From Ectorhizobium quercum (lineage in GTDB: Bacteria; Pseudomonadota; Alphaproteobacteria; Rhizobiales; Rhizobiaceae), in assembly GCF_026552795.1 (NCBI RefSeq), contig NZ_JANFPI010000001.1:558001-622000 (forward strand): a DNA stretch of 64,000 nt, in the 5' to 3' direction. Below the pieces are notes generated by a model. That model did no database searches and was not told the origin of the DNA. It saw nothing but the letters and a program-made list of their open reading frames with translations. Positions 1-7,992 of the stretch are shown here, piece by piece. The position numbers and the translations under genes are program-made. How positions within the stretch are numbered: position 1 is the first letter of the stretch; every line of letters starts with the position of its first letter.

Positions 1-516
1 CTTGCCGCCGCCAGCGCCGATGTCGCCGCCGCGCGGGCCGCCCTGCTGCCAAGCATATCGCTGTCGGCCGGCGGCAGCGTCAGCAGCGCCGCCCTCGTGA
101 GTTTCGCCGGCGGCGCCGGCACCGCCTCGCTGGCGGCTTCGCTGGCTCAGACCATTTTCGACGGCGGCAGAAGGAGATTACAGGTCGAGTCCTCGCGCTC
201 CCAGCGGGAGGTGCTGGTGGAGACTTACGCCAGCGCCATACGCAGCGCGCTCAAGGAAGTGGACGATGCGCTGGGCAATGCCAGCACGGCCCAGCGACAG
301 GAGCGCACGCAGCGCGAGGTGGTGGTGCAGGCGCAACGCACGCTGGATCTGGCGGAAGTGCGCTATCGGGAAGGGGCCGACACGTTGCTGACCGTGCTGG
401 ACGCGCAGCGCACGCTCTTCAGCGCGCAGGACGCGCTTGCCCAGCAGCGTCTGACGCGGCTGAATGCGGCGGTCGATCTTTACCGGGTTCTCGGGGGCGG
501 CTGGCAGTCGCCATAG
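1..516 (+). CDS. TolC/NodT-family outer-membrane efflux protein, C-terminal part
   Basis: The frame is open from the first base, so the N-terminus lies outside the window; 171 residues are visible. The sequence has the heptad-rich helical pattern of the second TolC coiled-coil repeat. Telling pieces are the [11 protein letters not shown] turn, the long helix around [15 protein letters not shown], and the segment ending in [26 protein letters not shown], which is typical of NodT/OprM-type lipoproteins. Such proteins form the outer-membrane channel of tripartite RND, MFS or ABC exporters. The inner-membrane partners are presumably upstream. Export of the siderophore made by the nearby operon is possible but is only inferred from proximity. 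Confidence 0.85.
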   Translation, partial: LAAASADVAAARAALLPSISLSAGGSVSSAALVSFAGGAGTASLAASLAQTIFDGGRRRLQVESSRSQREVLVETYASAIRSALKEVDDALGNASTAQRQERTQREVVVQAQRTLDLAEVRYREGADTLLTVLDAQRTLFSAQDALAQQRLTRLNAAVDLYRVLGGGWQSP

Positions 517-709
517 AGCGATTCCCGTAGACGGGCGGAACGCGCTTCCGTGTCCGCAGTGGCGCAAGAACGAAAACACGGAGCGCCATGCATCCGTTGG
601 GACGCAGGGCGCTCCGGGCAGGAGACGGGCCGGTGGTGCCGCGAAAGGCAGCCCCGCCGGCCATGAAGGGGGCTGGCAAGGCCGCGGGGGCAGCCTCGGT
701 GCAGGTCGT

Positions 710-1063
710 TTATCGGCTTGCGGCGGTGACGCCGAGGATCACGCCGGTTGCGATGCTCACCAGCAGATAGTCGTTATCGATCTTCACCCACTGTTGACCC
801 CTGGCAGGCGCGCGAAGCCCGTGGCGCTGGTAATCCTTGACGGCAGGCTTGCGCTTCCAGTCCGAAACGCGCTGGCCCCTGGCCCACTTCTGCTTCTTGG
901 CGACGGTCTGCTTCTTGACGACGGGGGGCTTCTGGGCCTGGGTCTTTTGCTGGAACTGGACCACAGGCTTTTTCGGGGGATTGTGCTGCTGTGCCTGGGC
1001 TGCGGGAATAGCCGCGAAGGAAAGTGCCAAAGCGGCGATGACGGCACGGGGAAGGAATTTCAT
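710..1063 (-). CDS. RcnB-family periplasmic protein
   Basis: This is a 117-residue protein with a clear Sec signal peptide (MKFLPRAVIAALALSFAAIPAAQA). A basic, Lys/Gln/Pro-rich stretch follows. The C-terminal block reads DYQRHGLRAPARGQQWVKIDNDYLLVSIATGVI, the hallmark of the RcnB domain. E. coli RcnB is a periplasmic modulator of nickel/cobalt efflux, but most rhizobial homologues have no tested role, so the metal link is family knowledge only. It is transcribed away from the TolC-like gene and stands alone. Confidence 0.8.
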   Translation of the reverse strand: MKFLPRAVIAALALSFAAIPAAQAQQHNPPKKPVVQFQQKTQAQKPPVVKKQTVAKKQKWARGQRVSDWKRKPAVKDYQRHGLRAPARGQQWVKIDNDYLLVSIATGVILGVTAASR

Positions 1064-1253
1064 GGTCGTTATCCTCTTGTAGTCGATGCGAAGACCCTAG
1101 GACCGAGGATGTGAACCGAAGATGAATTTGCAGATTAATTATCTGTAATGAAGTCAACCATTTAAGGTGAATATCGGTTGTCCGGATGCCGCCGGGAAGG
1201 CGGTGCGGAAGCTGTGCGAGGCCGTCCGGAGAGCCCCGCACGGCCCCCTCGGC

Positions 1254-2195
1254 TTAGCCCTTGTCGAAACGGATCGGGACGGTGATCGTCTTGCTCGCTC
1301 CGGGCGGCGGAGCGGGGACCGGCGATGCCCGGCGCACGAGCGACAGCACCTCGTTGTCCAGTTCCGAGAAGCCGGAGGAGCGGACCAGCGACGCGGACAG
1401 GACATTGCCGGAATCGTCGATGCGGAAGCGGATATGCACGACGCCGCGTTCGCCGCGGGAGCGGGCGCCGCCGGGATATTTCTTGCGCCTTTCGATATGC
1501 GCCATCAGCCGGGATTTCCATCTCGCGGGCGAGGCCGAGGAAGAGAACAATCCGCCGGACGACGATTCCCGCGCGGCGTTGCGGTTCGACTGTTTCGCGC
1601 GTGCCTTTGATTCGACTGCCGCCTGCGATGCCGGTTGCGGACGCTTGCGGCGTTCCTCGACCTGCTTCTTCGGCTCTTCCTTCTTGACGATCTCCCGCGG
1701 CCTTTCGACCTTGGGCTTTTCCTCCGGCGGCCTGGGCCGGGCGACCGGAATCGGCACCTCGACATTTTCCAGCTCGGCGACCTGCTCCTCGACGGGCTCT
1801 ATTTCCTCCTCGACGATTTCTTCGACCGGTTCCGGCTCGGTTTCCTGCGGCTCGGCCTCGGCCACCTCCTCGACGGGTTCCGGCTCGGTTTCCACGATTT
1901 CTTCCGGCGGTTCCTCGACCGGGGTCTCCTGCTCCTCGACAGGCTGGCTTTCGGCCACCGTCTCCTGATCGGGCGAGACCTGGTCGTCCTCGGTGTTGAT
2001 CGCTTCCGGCTCCGCCGCCATCTCGATCATGATCGCGGCAGGCGCGTCGGCCTCGACCGGCTCGGCGGGGCGCTCGTATATCAGCCATGCGGCGGCGCCG
2101 ACATGAAGTGTAAGCGTGATCATGGCCGCGCTGGTCCACAACACGGTTTCGGCTGCGCGGACGCCCCGGCTCGTACCGTTGTGAAGCGTGTTCAT
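1254..2195 (-). CDS. tonB: TonB-family energy transducer
   Basis: The protein has 313 residues: one N-terminal membrane anchor (about residues 20-42, TVLWTSAAMITLTLHVGAAA), a long Glu/Pro/Val-rich periplasm-spanning region (about 45-175) and a C-terminal TonB domain (about 228-313, from WKSRLMAHIERRKKYPGGA). It would couple the proton-motive force, through ExbB/ExbD, to outer-membrane siderophore receptors. The start is well set by an AGGAGGT sequence just upstream of the ATG. No exbB or exbD lies nearby in the window. Its place beside a catecholate siderophore locus suggests iron uptake, but I saw no RirA-like box in its upstream region. Confidence 0.88.
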   Translation of the reverse strand: MNTLHNGTSRGVRAAETVLWTSAAMITLTLHVGAAAWLIYERPAEPVEADAPAAIMIEMAAEPEAINTEDDQVSPDQETVAESQPVEEQETPVEEPPEEIVETEPEPVEEVAEAEPQETEPEPVEEIVEEEIEPVEEQVAELENVEVPIPVARPRPPEEKPKVERPREIVKKEEPKKQVEERRKRPQPASQAAVESKARAKQSNRNAARESSSGGLFSSSASPARWKSRLMAHIERRKKYPGGARSRGERGVVHIRFRIDDSGNVLSASLVRSSGFSELDNEVLSLVRRASPVPAPPPGASKTITVPIRFDKG

Positions 2196-2737
2196 GGGGC
2201 CTTACCTCCTGCGGGGACGAGGGAAACGCCGCCCTGGGAGAAGGCGCGCCTTCCGTCACGTCCGTCATGATCGCTGCTGGATACCGGCATCGTCCGGCCG
2301 CGGACGAAAGCGATCTTCGAATATCCTGCTGTGCGAAGAAACAGTCCGGCCCGCCGGCGCTTTTCTGCGGGGACGTTGAATGCCAGCCCCGGCGCTGCGT
2401 GCCCGCTTCCGCGGTGGAGCGGACGGCGGTGCATCATCTGGCTGAAGCCGGCCGTCCGCACGGCCTGGCCGGCAATGTTACAACTGCGCATACCCATTGT
2501 GGTGATCCAACCCCCAAGCAGACACCCAAGGCTGCGTCGCGGCCGCCGTCTTCCAGAATATTGCCTGAAACTGAAAGGCCAGCCCCACAAACGCCCCGAT
2601 ATGCCGAGTACAATACTTGCATTGGCCGCTCAAGTTTTAAATTGCAGATGACGCGGGTCGAACACGGCTTTTTTATCGGTCTGTCGTTCCGCGGGTCCTG
2701 ACGTTCGAGCCGGCGCGCCGGATCGTCGCAGCCTTTC
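2196..2737. other. intergenic region with no supported gene
   Basis: This stretch separates tonB from the IalB-like gene. Frames on both strands read as low-complexity, Arg/Pro-rich shadow translations without family signatures. It must contain the tonB promoter. A thorough look for TGA-N9-TCA or Irr-type palindromes found no convincing operator. A small hemP/hmuP-type gene was looked for and not seen. Confidence 0.5.
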
Positions 2738-3355
2738 CTATTTCACGAGGTCGATCGAGCGGTCGAGCGCGGAAGCGAAGCCTTTGAGCGAGACGGTGAA
2801 CGTCAGCGGCTCCTCGCTGTCGGCAGGGATGGCGGTCAGCTGGATGGCATTGCCGGCCTTGAACTGCGCCAGCTCGCTCTGGTCGATGTCGATGCTGACC
2901 AGACATCCCTGTTCGGGGCAGACCGAGAAGGGCAATGTGACCACCAGCTTTTCACCGTCCAGATTGAGCCGGACCCCCTGCCGCAGATCCAGCCCGAAAG
3001 GCATGGTCAGCAGCATGTTGGCGGCGCCTTGCGGCTTTGCCGACACTTCCGCGGAAAGGATGGGGCGGCGGCTCTCCTTCGTTCCGAGCGTCTGCGAGGC
3101 GACGCAGCTTCGCCCGCTGGCCAGCGCCTCGCAGAGAACGGTCCAGTCGTCATGCGTTTCCGTGATGGCCGTCGCGCCGCCCGGAAAACGGAGGATCTCG
3201 CCGCCTGCGTCCTGCGCTGAGGGGAGTCTGCCGGTGCGCGTGGCCCCGGGAGCGGGTTCGGCGTCGTCCGGTGCGTCCTGCGCCAGCGTCGTCGTCTGTG
3301 CGGATGCCGTCACGAGCAGGACGGTGGCCGCAGCCAGGAGATGTTTCCTCAACAA
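2738..3355 (-). CDS. IalB-family (invasion-associated locus B) exported protein
   Basis: The protein has 205 residues with a signal peptide (LLAAATVLLVTASAQTTTLA). The mature domain carries the IalB pattern: HDDWTVLCE near the start, four Cys in two pairs (VLCE/SCVA and VCPEQGCLVSID) and a C-terminal VSLKGFASALD segment. IalB of Bartonella is associated with erythrocyte invasion, but free-living Rhizobiales carry many paralogues of unknown function. The start is a TTG: an in-frame TGA lies five codons upstream and an AAAGG sits at suitable spacing. It is divergent from the YncE-like gene and shares a 263-bp regulatory region with it. Confidence 0.8.
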   Translation of the reverse strand: MLRKHLLAAATVLLVTASAQTTTLAQDAPDDAEPAPGATRTGRLPSAQDAGGEILRFPGGATAITETHDDWTVLCEALASGRSCVASQTLGTKESRRPILSAEVSAKPQGAANMLLTMPFGLDLRQGVRLNLDGEKLVVTLPFSVCPEQGCLVSIDIDQSELAQFKAGNAIQLTAIPADSEEPLTFTVSLKGFASALDRSIDLVK

Positions 3356-3491
3356 ATTGAAAGCCTTTCATGTCTGTCCGGTATGCGCGCGCCCGACCTT
3401 GGAATTGCCGGGCGACAAGTCTGCGTGGATGATTGAACGCACCGCCGCGCCCAAGGCAAGCCTTTCCATGCAATGTTGAGAAAATTTAATT

Positions 3492-3506
3492 TGACAAAGG
3501 AAGTCA
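3492..3506. promoter_or_regulatory. RirA-type iron-responsive (IRO) box in the yncE-like promoter
   Basis: The sequence TTGACAAAGGAAGTCAA (3491-3507) contains TGA-N9-TCA with fully symmetric outer arms TTGAC/GTCAA. TGA-N9-TCA is the published IRO consensus bound by RirA, the Rrf2-type iron repressor of Rhizobiaceae. It covers a TTGACA -35-like hexamer and is followed by TATATT, so binding would block the promoter. It lies about 110 bp before the YncE-like start. The same motif recurs at 9619-9633. Confidence 0.65.
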
Positions 3507-3618
3507 AGTTTATATTGGTGCAAATCGCAAGGGGGAGGACGTGATAACCTCACTCGATATTGTTCATCACGCCACCAGGAAATTGGTGCTGGGGTCAGAC
3601 TGAAATGGAGAGCAAGTA

Positions 3619-5061
3619 ATGAAGACCGTTGCCTATCGTTTAATGTTGTTAACGACAATCCTGGCGTCGGGGTATTCCTATGCCAACGCGCAATCGGTCT
3701 TTTCGACTGCGCCGGAACCGGAGTTTCAGGGTAGCGTTTCGGCTTCCTCCGCAGAGCGCGGCCAGCCCATCTATGCCGGCAGCGAGATCACGCTTTCCGG
3801 CGATCGTTTCGCGCCCGGCCAGGAGGTGACGATCTGGCGCGGCGCGACGCAGCTCACCACGGAACCGCTGAAGGCGGACGGCGAGGGCAAGTTCAGGTGG
3901 AGCGCGACGATCCCCGATGATGCGGCGGTGGGGCAGCATTATCTGGTGGTCAACGCGGAGAACCCCGCGGCGTCCTCCGTGTTCAAGGTGAAGGTCTCGC
4001 CGAAGGTCGACCTGTTCGGCGACGACAAGTTCGTCCTGACCGGCAGCAAGCTCGTGCGTGGCCTCTATCAGGCAGCCTATAGCGACAAGAACGATGCCCT
4101 GTTCGTCACCGCCGCGGTCGGCCGCCCGCCGGTCAAGGAATCGGCTCTCGTGAAGATCGATCCGGCGACGCTGGAAATCTCCGCCCAGATTTCGCCGGAA
4201 GCGGCGCCCGCGCCGGAGCGCGGCGCAGGCCCTGCCGGCGGACCCGGCGCCGGCCAGGAAGGCCCGCGGGAAGGCGGCGTTTTCGCCGTCTACGGCATCG
4301 GTCTGGACGACAGCAAGGACACCGTCTGGGTCACGAACACGCGTCAGAACACGATTGCCGTCTACAAGCAGTCTGACCTGTCGCTGGTCAAGCAGTTCGA
4401 GCCGAGCGCGATAAGCCATCCGCGTGATGTGGTGGTCGATGAAGCCCGCGGCCATGCTTACGTTTCGGCAGCCCGCACCAACGTCGTGGCCGTCGTCGAT
4501 ACCAATACGCTGGAAATCGTCAAGAATATCGAGATCCGCTCGGGCAAGCGGGGCCGCGAACAGTTCGGCGCGGCCAGCCTGGCAATCGACGAGGCGGCCG
4601 GCAAGCTCGTGACGGTCAGCCTGACCACCAACGAACTGGCGATCATCGACCTCGAAACCCAGAATGTCGAGAAGGTCATCCCGGTCAAGGGTGCCCTGTC
4701 GGCCATCGGCGTGGCTTACGATCATGACAGCAAGCGCGCCTTCGTCGCGTCGCAGGGCAGCGACAACCTCGCGATCGTCGATACCGACAGCGGCGAGACG
4801 CTGCATACCGTGCCGGTCGGCGCCGGCGCTCTGAGCGTTACCTTCGATCCGGTCAACCACCTTGCTTTCGTCAGCAACCGTGGCGCAGGCACCGTGACCG
4901 TCGTGTCTCCGGACGGCGAGATCGTCGCCAACCTGGACGGCGGCAGCAACCCGAACCACGTCATTGCCGACGGCAAGGGCAATGTCTACGCGATCAACAA
5001 GTCGCGCGGCGAGGACGATCCGACGGGCGACCGCATCTCCAAGATCGAGCCGAAGTCGTAA
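3619..5061 (+). CDS. YncE-family beta-propeller protein, exported
   Basis: The protein has 480 residues: a signal peptide (1-24, cleavage after YANA), an Ig-like domain (about 35-130, ITLSGDRFAPGQEVTIWRG) and then a seven-bladed YncE/YVTN-type propeller. Repeats are visible as DTVWVTNTRQNTIAVYK, GHAYVSAARTNVVAVVDT, KRAFVASQGSDNLAIVDT and HLAFVSNRGAGTVTVVS. An Ala/Gly/Pro-rich loop (about 195-220) interrupts the first blades. E. coli yncE is Fur-controlled; here a RirA-like box sits in the promoter, so iron-limited expression is likely. The molecular role is not known. The start is supported by GGAGAG. Confidence 0.82.
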   Translation: MKTVAYRLMLLTTILASGYSYANAQSVFSTAPEPEFQGSVSASSAERGQPIYAGSEITLSGDRFAPGQEVTIWRGATQLTTEPLKADGEGKFRWSATIPDDAAVGQHYLVVNAENPAASSVFKVKVSPKVDLFGDDKFVLTGSKLVRGLYQAAYSDKNDALFVTAAVGRPPVKESALVKIDPATLEISAQISPEAAPAPERGAGPAGGPGAGQEGPREGGVFAVYGIGLDDSKDTVWVTNTRQNTIAVYKQSDLSLVKQFEPSAISHPRDVVVDEARGHAYVSAARTNVVAVVDTNTLEIVKNIEIRSGKRGREQFGAASLAIDEAAGKLVTVSLTTNELAIIDLETQNVEKVIPVKGALSAIGVAYDHDSKRAFVASQGSDNLAIVDTDSGETLHTVPVGAGALSVTFDPVNHLAFVSNRGAGTVTVVSPDGEIVANLDGGSNPNHVIADGKGNVYAINKSRGEDDPTGDRISKIEPKS

Positions 5062-5089
5062 ATCCGGGCCAGAAGAACCGGAATACCGG

Positions 5090-5125
5090 CGGCGCCAGCT
5101 TCATTGCTGGCGCCGTTTTCGTTTG
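5090..5125 (+). terminator. rho-independent terminator of the yncE-like gene
   Basis: A perfect 10-bp stem (CGGCGCCAGC / GCTGGCGCCG) with loop TTCATT is followed by GTTTTCGTTT. It lies about 30 bp after the stop codon of the YncE-like gene and just before the 3' end of the convergent esterase gene. Confidence 0.8.
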
Positions 5126-5171
5126 CGGAATCTGGAAGCGGACTGGGTGGGGCGGAGGAAACGCGTCCTCG

Positions 5172-6011
5172 CTACCCGTTCCTGGCGAAGGCCGGCAGGA
5201 GGGGAAGGGTTGCCGGAAGCGTGGCGGCGTGTCCCAGTCCTTCGAGGACCCGGGAGGTGACGGAGATGTTGTTCCGCTGCGAAAGCCGCCGGATCATCTC
5301 CAGCGTGTGCGGGGCGGGGCCTTGCCAATGCGGGCCGGCCGGACTGGAGCGGCGTTCGCTGTCGCCGAGCGTGATGAGAACGTCATGAGGCTCGCCCGGA
5401 TCGCCGGTCTTCGCCTCGAGTTCCAGCATGATTTCATCGCCCCACCAGATCGACGGGCTGGCGGCCGCGATGTGGCGGAATGCGCCGGGGCGCTTCAGCA
5501 GCGTGTAGAGCGCGAACATGCCGGCCAGCGAATGGCCGAAGAGCATGCGGCGGGCGGGATCGACCGGCAGACCTGCTTCGACGCTTTCGCGGATCGGCCC
5601 GGTAAGCCGTTGCAGGAAGGCGCCGGCACCGCCGATCAGGCGGTCGGGCCGGTTCGGATCGGGATAGGGGTCCCCGGCATGGCGCGCTGGTGTGTAATCG
5701 CGCGAGCGGGCCGGCGGGTCGAAGCGAAGGTCCGTATCGTGCCCGATCCCGGCGAGGATCAGGCCGCTTGCGGCGGCGAGCTGCCCGGCATCCATGAGGT
5801 CGAAGGCGGCGTTGCCGTCGAGCAGGTAGAGGATCGGAAAGCCGCCGGCGGGCGGCGAGGATCGGGGAACGGCCAGAAACAGCCGGTGGGCGACGCCGTC
5901 GGCGGCGATTGTCCGGCGGGAAAGGCTGTGTGTCGGATGTTCGTTCCGGAACAGCGCCAGTTCGGCAACCGGCGGCGGAGGGCGTATGAGGGTGGACGGC
6001 GAATTCGTCAT
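5172..6011 (-). CDS. alpha/beta hydrolase of the siderophore esterase (IroE/Fes-like) type
   Basis: The 279-residue protein belongs to the PF00756 esterase group. It has the early FPILYLLDGNAAFDLM strand, the nucleophile elbow FGHSLAGMFALY (Ser in GHSLAG), ASPSIWWGDE, and a late GLGHAATLPATLPLL segment that could carry the catalytic His. Trilactone hydrolases of this kind (IroE, BesA, Fes) open enterobactin-type siderophores to release iron. It is divergent from the ferric-siderophore permease and near the ent operon, which fits iron release from the imported ferric catecholate. No signal peptide is visible, so cytoplasmic action is likely. Confidence 0.8.
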   Translation of the reverse strand: MTNSPSTLIRPPPPVAELALFRNEHPTHSLSRRTIAADGVAHRLFLAVPRSSPPAGGFPILYLLDGNAAFDLMDAGQLAAASGLILAGIGHDTDLRFDPPARSRDYTPARHAGDPYPDPNRPDRLIGGAGAFLQRLTGPIRESVEAGLPVDPARRMLFGHSLAGMFALYTLLKRPGAFRHIAAASPSIWWGDEIMLELEAKTGDPGEPHDVLITLGDSERRSSPAGPHWQGPAPHTLEMIRRLSQRNNISVTSRVLEGLGHAATLPATLPLLPAFARNG

Positions 6012-6043
6012 GATCGCGCATTATCGTCAATCATGTGTCATCG

Positions 6044-6058
6044 AGTCAATAATTGACT
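6044..6058. promoter_or_regulatory. palindrome between divergent esterase and permease genes
   Basis: AGTCAATAATTGACT is a perfect 7-1-7 inverted repeat in the 109-bp divergent region. It contains a TTGACT -35-like hexamer on each strand, so one bound regulator could cover both promoters. The half-sites resemble those of the RirA-like boxes but in the opposite orientation (TCA...TGA), so the protein that binds it is uncertain. Confidence 0.5.
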
Positions 6059-6120
6059 ATGCCGGTCGCCTGTCGCATATGCTGCGGCCGGGCGCGGTCG
6101 ATCCGCAACGCTGAAAAATC

Positions 6121-7197
6121 ATGCACTGGGCGGAATCAGTCTTGCCAGCCATCCGAGAGACTCCATCAGACGTCGAAGGCTACACGCGCATCGTCTATCG
6201 CCGGGTGGCGCTGGTGGTGCTGCTCGGCGTGGCGATGGCGGCGGCTTTCGTCGCCGACCTGGTGACGGGCCCCTCCAGCCTGTCGGCCGCCGAAGCGCTG
6301 CGCGGGCTTTTCGCACCGGACGGACTTTCCCCGTCCGCGCGGGTCATCATATGGGATGTGCGGCTTCCGCAGGCGCTGATGGCGGTGCTGGTGGGGGCAA
6401 CCCTGTCGCTGGCCGGTGCCGAAATGCAGACCATTCTCAACAATTCCCTCGCCAGCCCCTTCACGCTCGGGGTGTCGTCGGCCGCTTCGCTCGGCGCGGC
6501 GCTGGCCATCGTGCTCGGCGTCGGGGTTCCCGGCTTTGACAATGCGTGGCTCGTCTCGACCAATGCATTTCTCTTCGCCTTCGGCTCCGTCCTGCTGCTC
6601 CAGTCGCTCGCGGGCCTGCGCGGCACGGGCCCCGAAACGCTGGTGCTTTTCGGCATCGCTATGGTCTTCACCTTCAATGCGCTGGTGGCGCTGATCCAGT
6701 TCATCGCGAGCCAGGAGGCGCTGCAACAGCTCGTCTTCTGGAGCATGGGATCGCTGACGCGCGCCAACTGGGAGCGGCTGGGCGTGCTCGTCGTCGTGCT
6801 CGCCGTCGTTTCGCCGCTTGCCGTCATGGATTCGTGGAAGCTGACGGCGCTGAGGCTCGGCGAGGACCGCGCGCGTTCGTTCGGCATCGGCGTCGGGCGA
6901 CTGCGGTTCATGTCGCTGCTGCGGGTCAGCATCCTCGCCGCGACGGCGGTCGCCTTCGTCGGAACGATCGGCTTCATCGGCCTGGTCGGCCCGCATATCG
7001 CCCGGCTGCTTCTGGGGGAAGATCATCGTTTCCTTCTGCCGGGAAGCATGCTGACCGGCGCGCTGGTGATGTCCCTGTCGTCCGTGGCCAGCAAGGTTCT
7101 CGTGCCCGGCGCGGTGCTGCCGGTCGGCATCGTCACCGCCCTGATCGGCGTGCCGTTCTTCGTGGCGCTGATTTTTCTGAAGCGGGAACGGGTATGA
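6121..7197 (+). CDS. FecCD-type ferric-siderophore ABC transporter permease
   Basis: The 358-residue polytopic protein carries the FecCD/BtuC signatures: IWDVRLPQALMAVLVGATLSLAGAEMQTILNNSLASPFTLGVSSAASLGAALA near the N-terminus and TIGFIGLVGPHIARLLLGEDHRFLLPGSMLTGALVM, the ATPase-contacting region. About nine to ten membrane helices are expected. Only one permease gene is present, so it would act as a homodimer with the ATPase that overlaps it by 4 bp (ATGA). It imports ferric siderophore across the inner membrane. No strong ribosome-binding site precedes the chosen ATG. Confidence 0.92.
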   Translation: MHWAESVLPAIRETPSDVEGYTRIVYRRVALVVLLGVAMAAAFVADLVTGPSSLSAAEALRGLFAPDGLSPSARVIIWDVRLPQALMAVLVGATLSLAGAEMQTILNNSLASPFTLGVSSAASLGAALAIVLGVGVPGFDNAWLVSTNAFLFAFGSVLLLQSLAGLRGTGPETLVLFGIAMVFTFNALVALIQFIASQEALQQLVFWSMGSLTRANWERLGVLVVVLAVVSPLAVMDSWKLTALRLGEDRARSFGIGVGRLRFMSLLRVSILAATAVAFVGTIGFIGLVGPHIARLLLGEDHRFLLPGSMLTGALVMSLSSVASKVLVPGAVLPVGIVTALIGVPFFVALIFLKRERV

Positions 7198-7982
7198 GCG
7201 CGCCGGTCCATCGCCTGAGCGTTGCGGATTATTCGGTCGGCTATCCCGGCCGGCACGTCGTTTCCGGCCTGTCGCTGCCGCTCGTGCGCGGCGGTGCCCT
7301 GACGGCGCTGGTGGGGCCGAACGCGGCGGGCAAGACCACGCTCCTGCGCGGCCTGGCGGGCCTCATCCGCTCGCAGGGCTCCATAGAGGTCGACGGGCGC
7401 GAATTGCATGGCCTGTCGGCATCCGCCTATGCCCGGCACGTGACCTACATGCCGCAGGCCCTGCCGCAGCGCGTTGCGCTGAGCGTCTACGAGGCCGTCC
7501 TTTCGGCCCTGCATGCGACCCCGCCCGAGGGCACGAGCAAGGCCGACCTGCGCCGGCGGGCCTTCGAGACGCTGGAGCGCCTCGGGATCGGCGATCTGGC
7601 GCTTGCGCCGCTCGACCGTCTTTCCGGCGGCCAGCGCCAGCTTGCGAGCCTGGCGCAGGCGATCGCGCGCCAGCCGTCGGTCCTGTTGCTGGACGAGCCG
7701 ACCAGCGCGCTCGATCTCCGATACCAGCTCAAGGTCATGAGCGTCGTGCGCGACCTGGCGCGCGAGCGCGGCATGGTGACGATCTTCGTCCTCCACGATA
7801 TCGCGCTTGCCGCCCGCTGGTGCGAACGCGTCATCGTGCTGTCGAACGGCAGGGTGGCTGCGGACGGGACGCCGGCCGAGGCCATTACGCCGGCGATGTT
7901 CGCCGAGGTCTACGGCGTCGAGGCGCGTGTCGAGCGCTGCTCGCACGGCCATGTCCAGATCATGGTCGACGGCCTGCTCTGA
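7194..7982 (+). CDS. ferric-siderophore ABC transporter ATP-binding protein (FecE/FepC-like)
   Basis: The 262-residue ATPase has Walker A GPNAAGKTT, Q-loop around MPQALPQ, ABC signature LSGGQRQ, Walker B VLLLDEPTSALD and switch His in VLHDIALAARWCERVIVL. The family is the iron-chelate importer ATPase. Translation is coupled to the permease through the ATGA overlap. It ends 10 bp before the 3' end of the convergent b561-binding-protein fusion, so the transport components form one convergent locus. Confidence 0.92.
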   Translation: MSAPVHRLSVADYSVGYPGRHVVSGLSLPLVRGGALTALVGPNAAGKTTLLRGLAGLIRSQGSIEVDGRELHGLSASAYARHVTYMPQALPQRVALSVYEAVLSALHATPPEGTSKADLRRRAFETLERLGIGDLALAPLDRLSGGQRQLASLAQAIARQPSVLLLDEPTSALDLRYQLKVMSVVRDLARERGMVTIFVLHDIALAARWCERVIVLSNGRVAADGTPAEAITPAMFAEVYGVEARVERCSHGHVQIMVDGLL

Positions 7983-7992
7983 CCGGGCGCTG

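Noticed and set aside
2196-2737. Possible small hemP/hmuP gene or RirA/Irr box near tonB
   Set aside because: No short frame has the expected HemP motif, and no TGA-N9-TCA or Irr-type palindrome could be found in this stretch.
6546-7982. A long plus-strand frame joining part of the permease region to the ATPase
   Set aside because: The upstream part is a shadow of the permease; the real ATPase begins at ATG 7194, which overlaps the permease stop.
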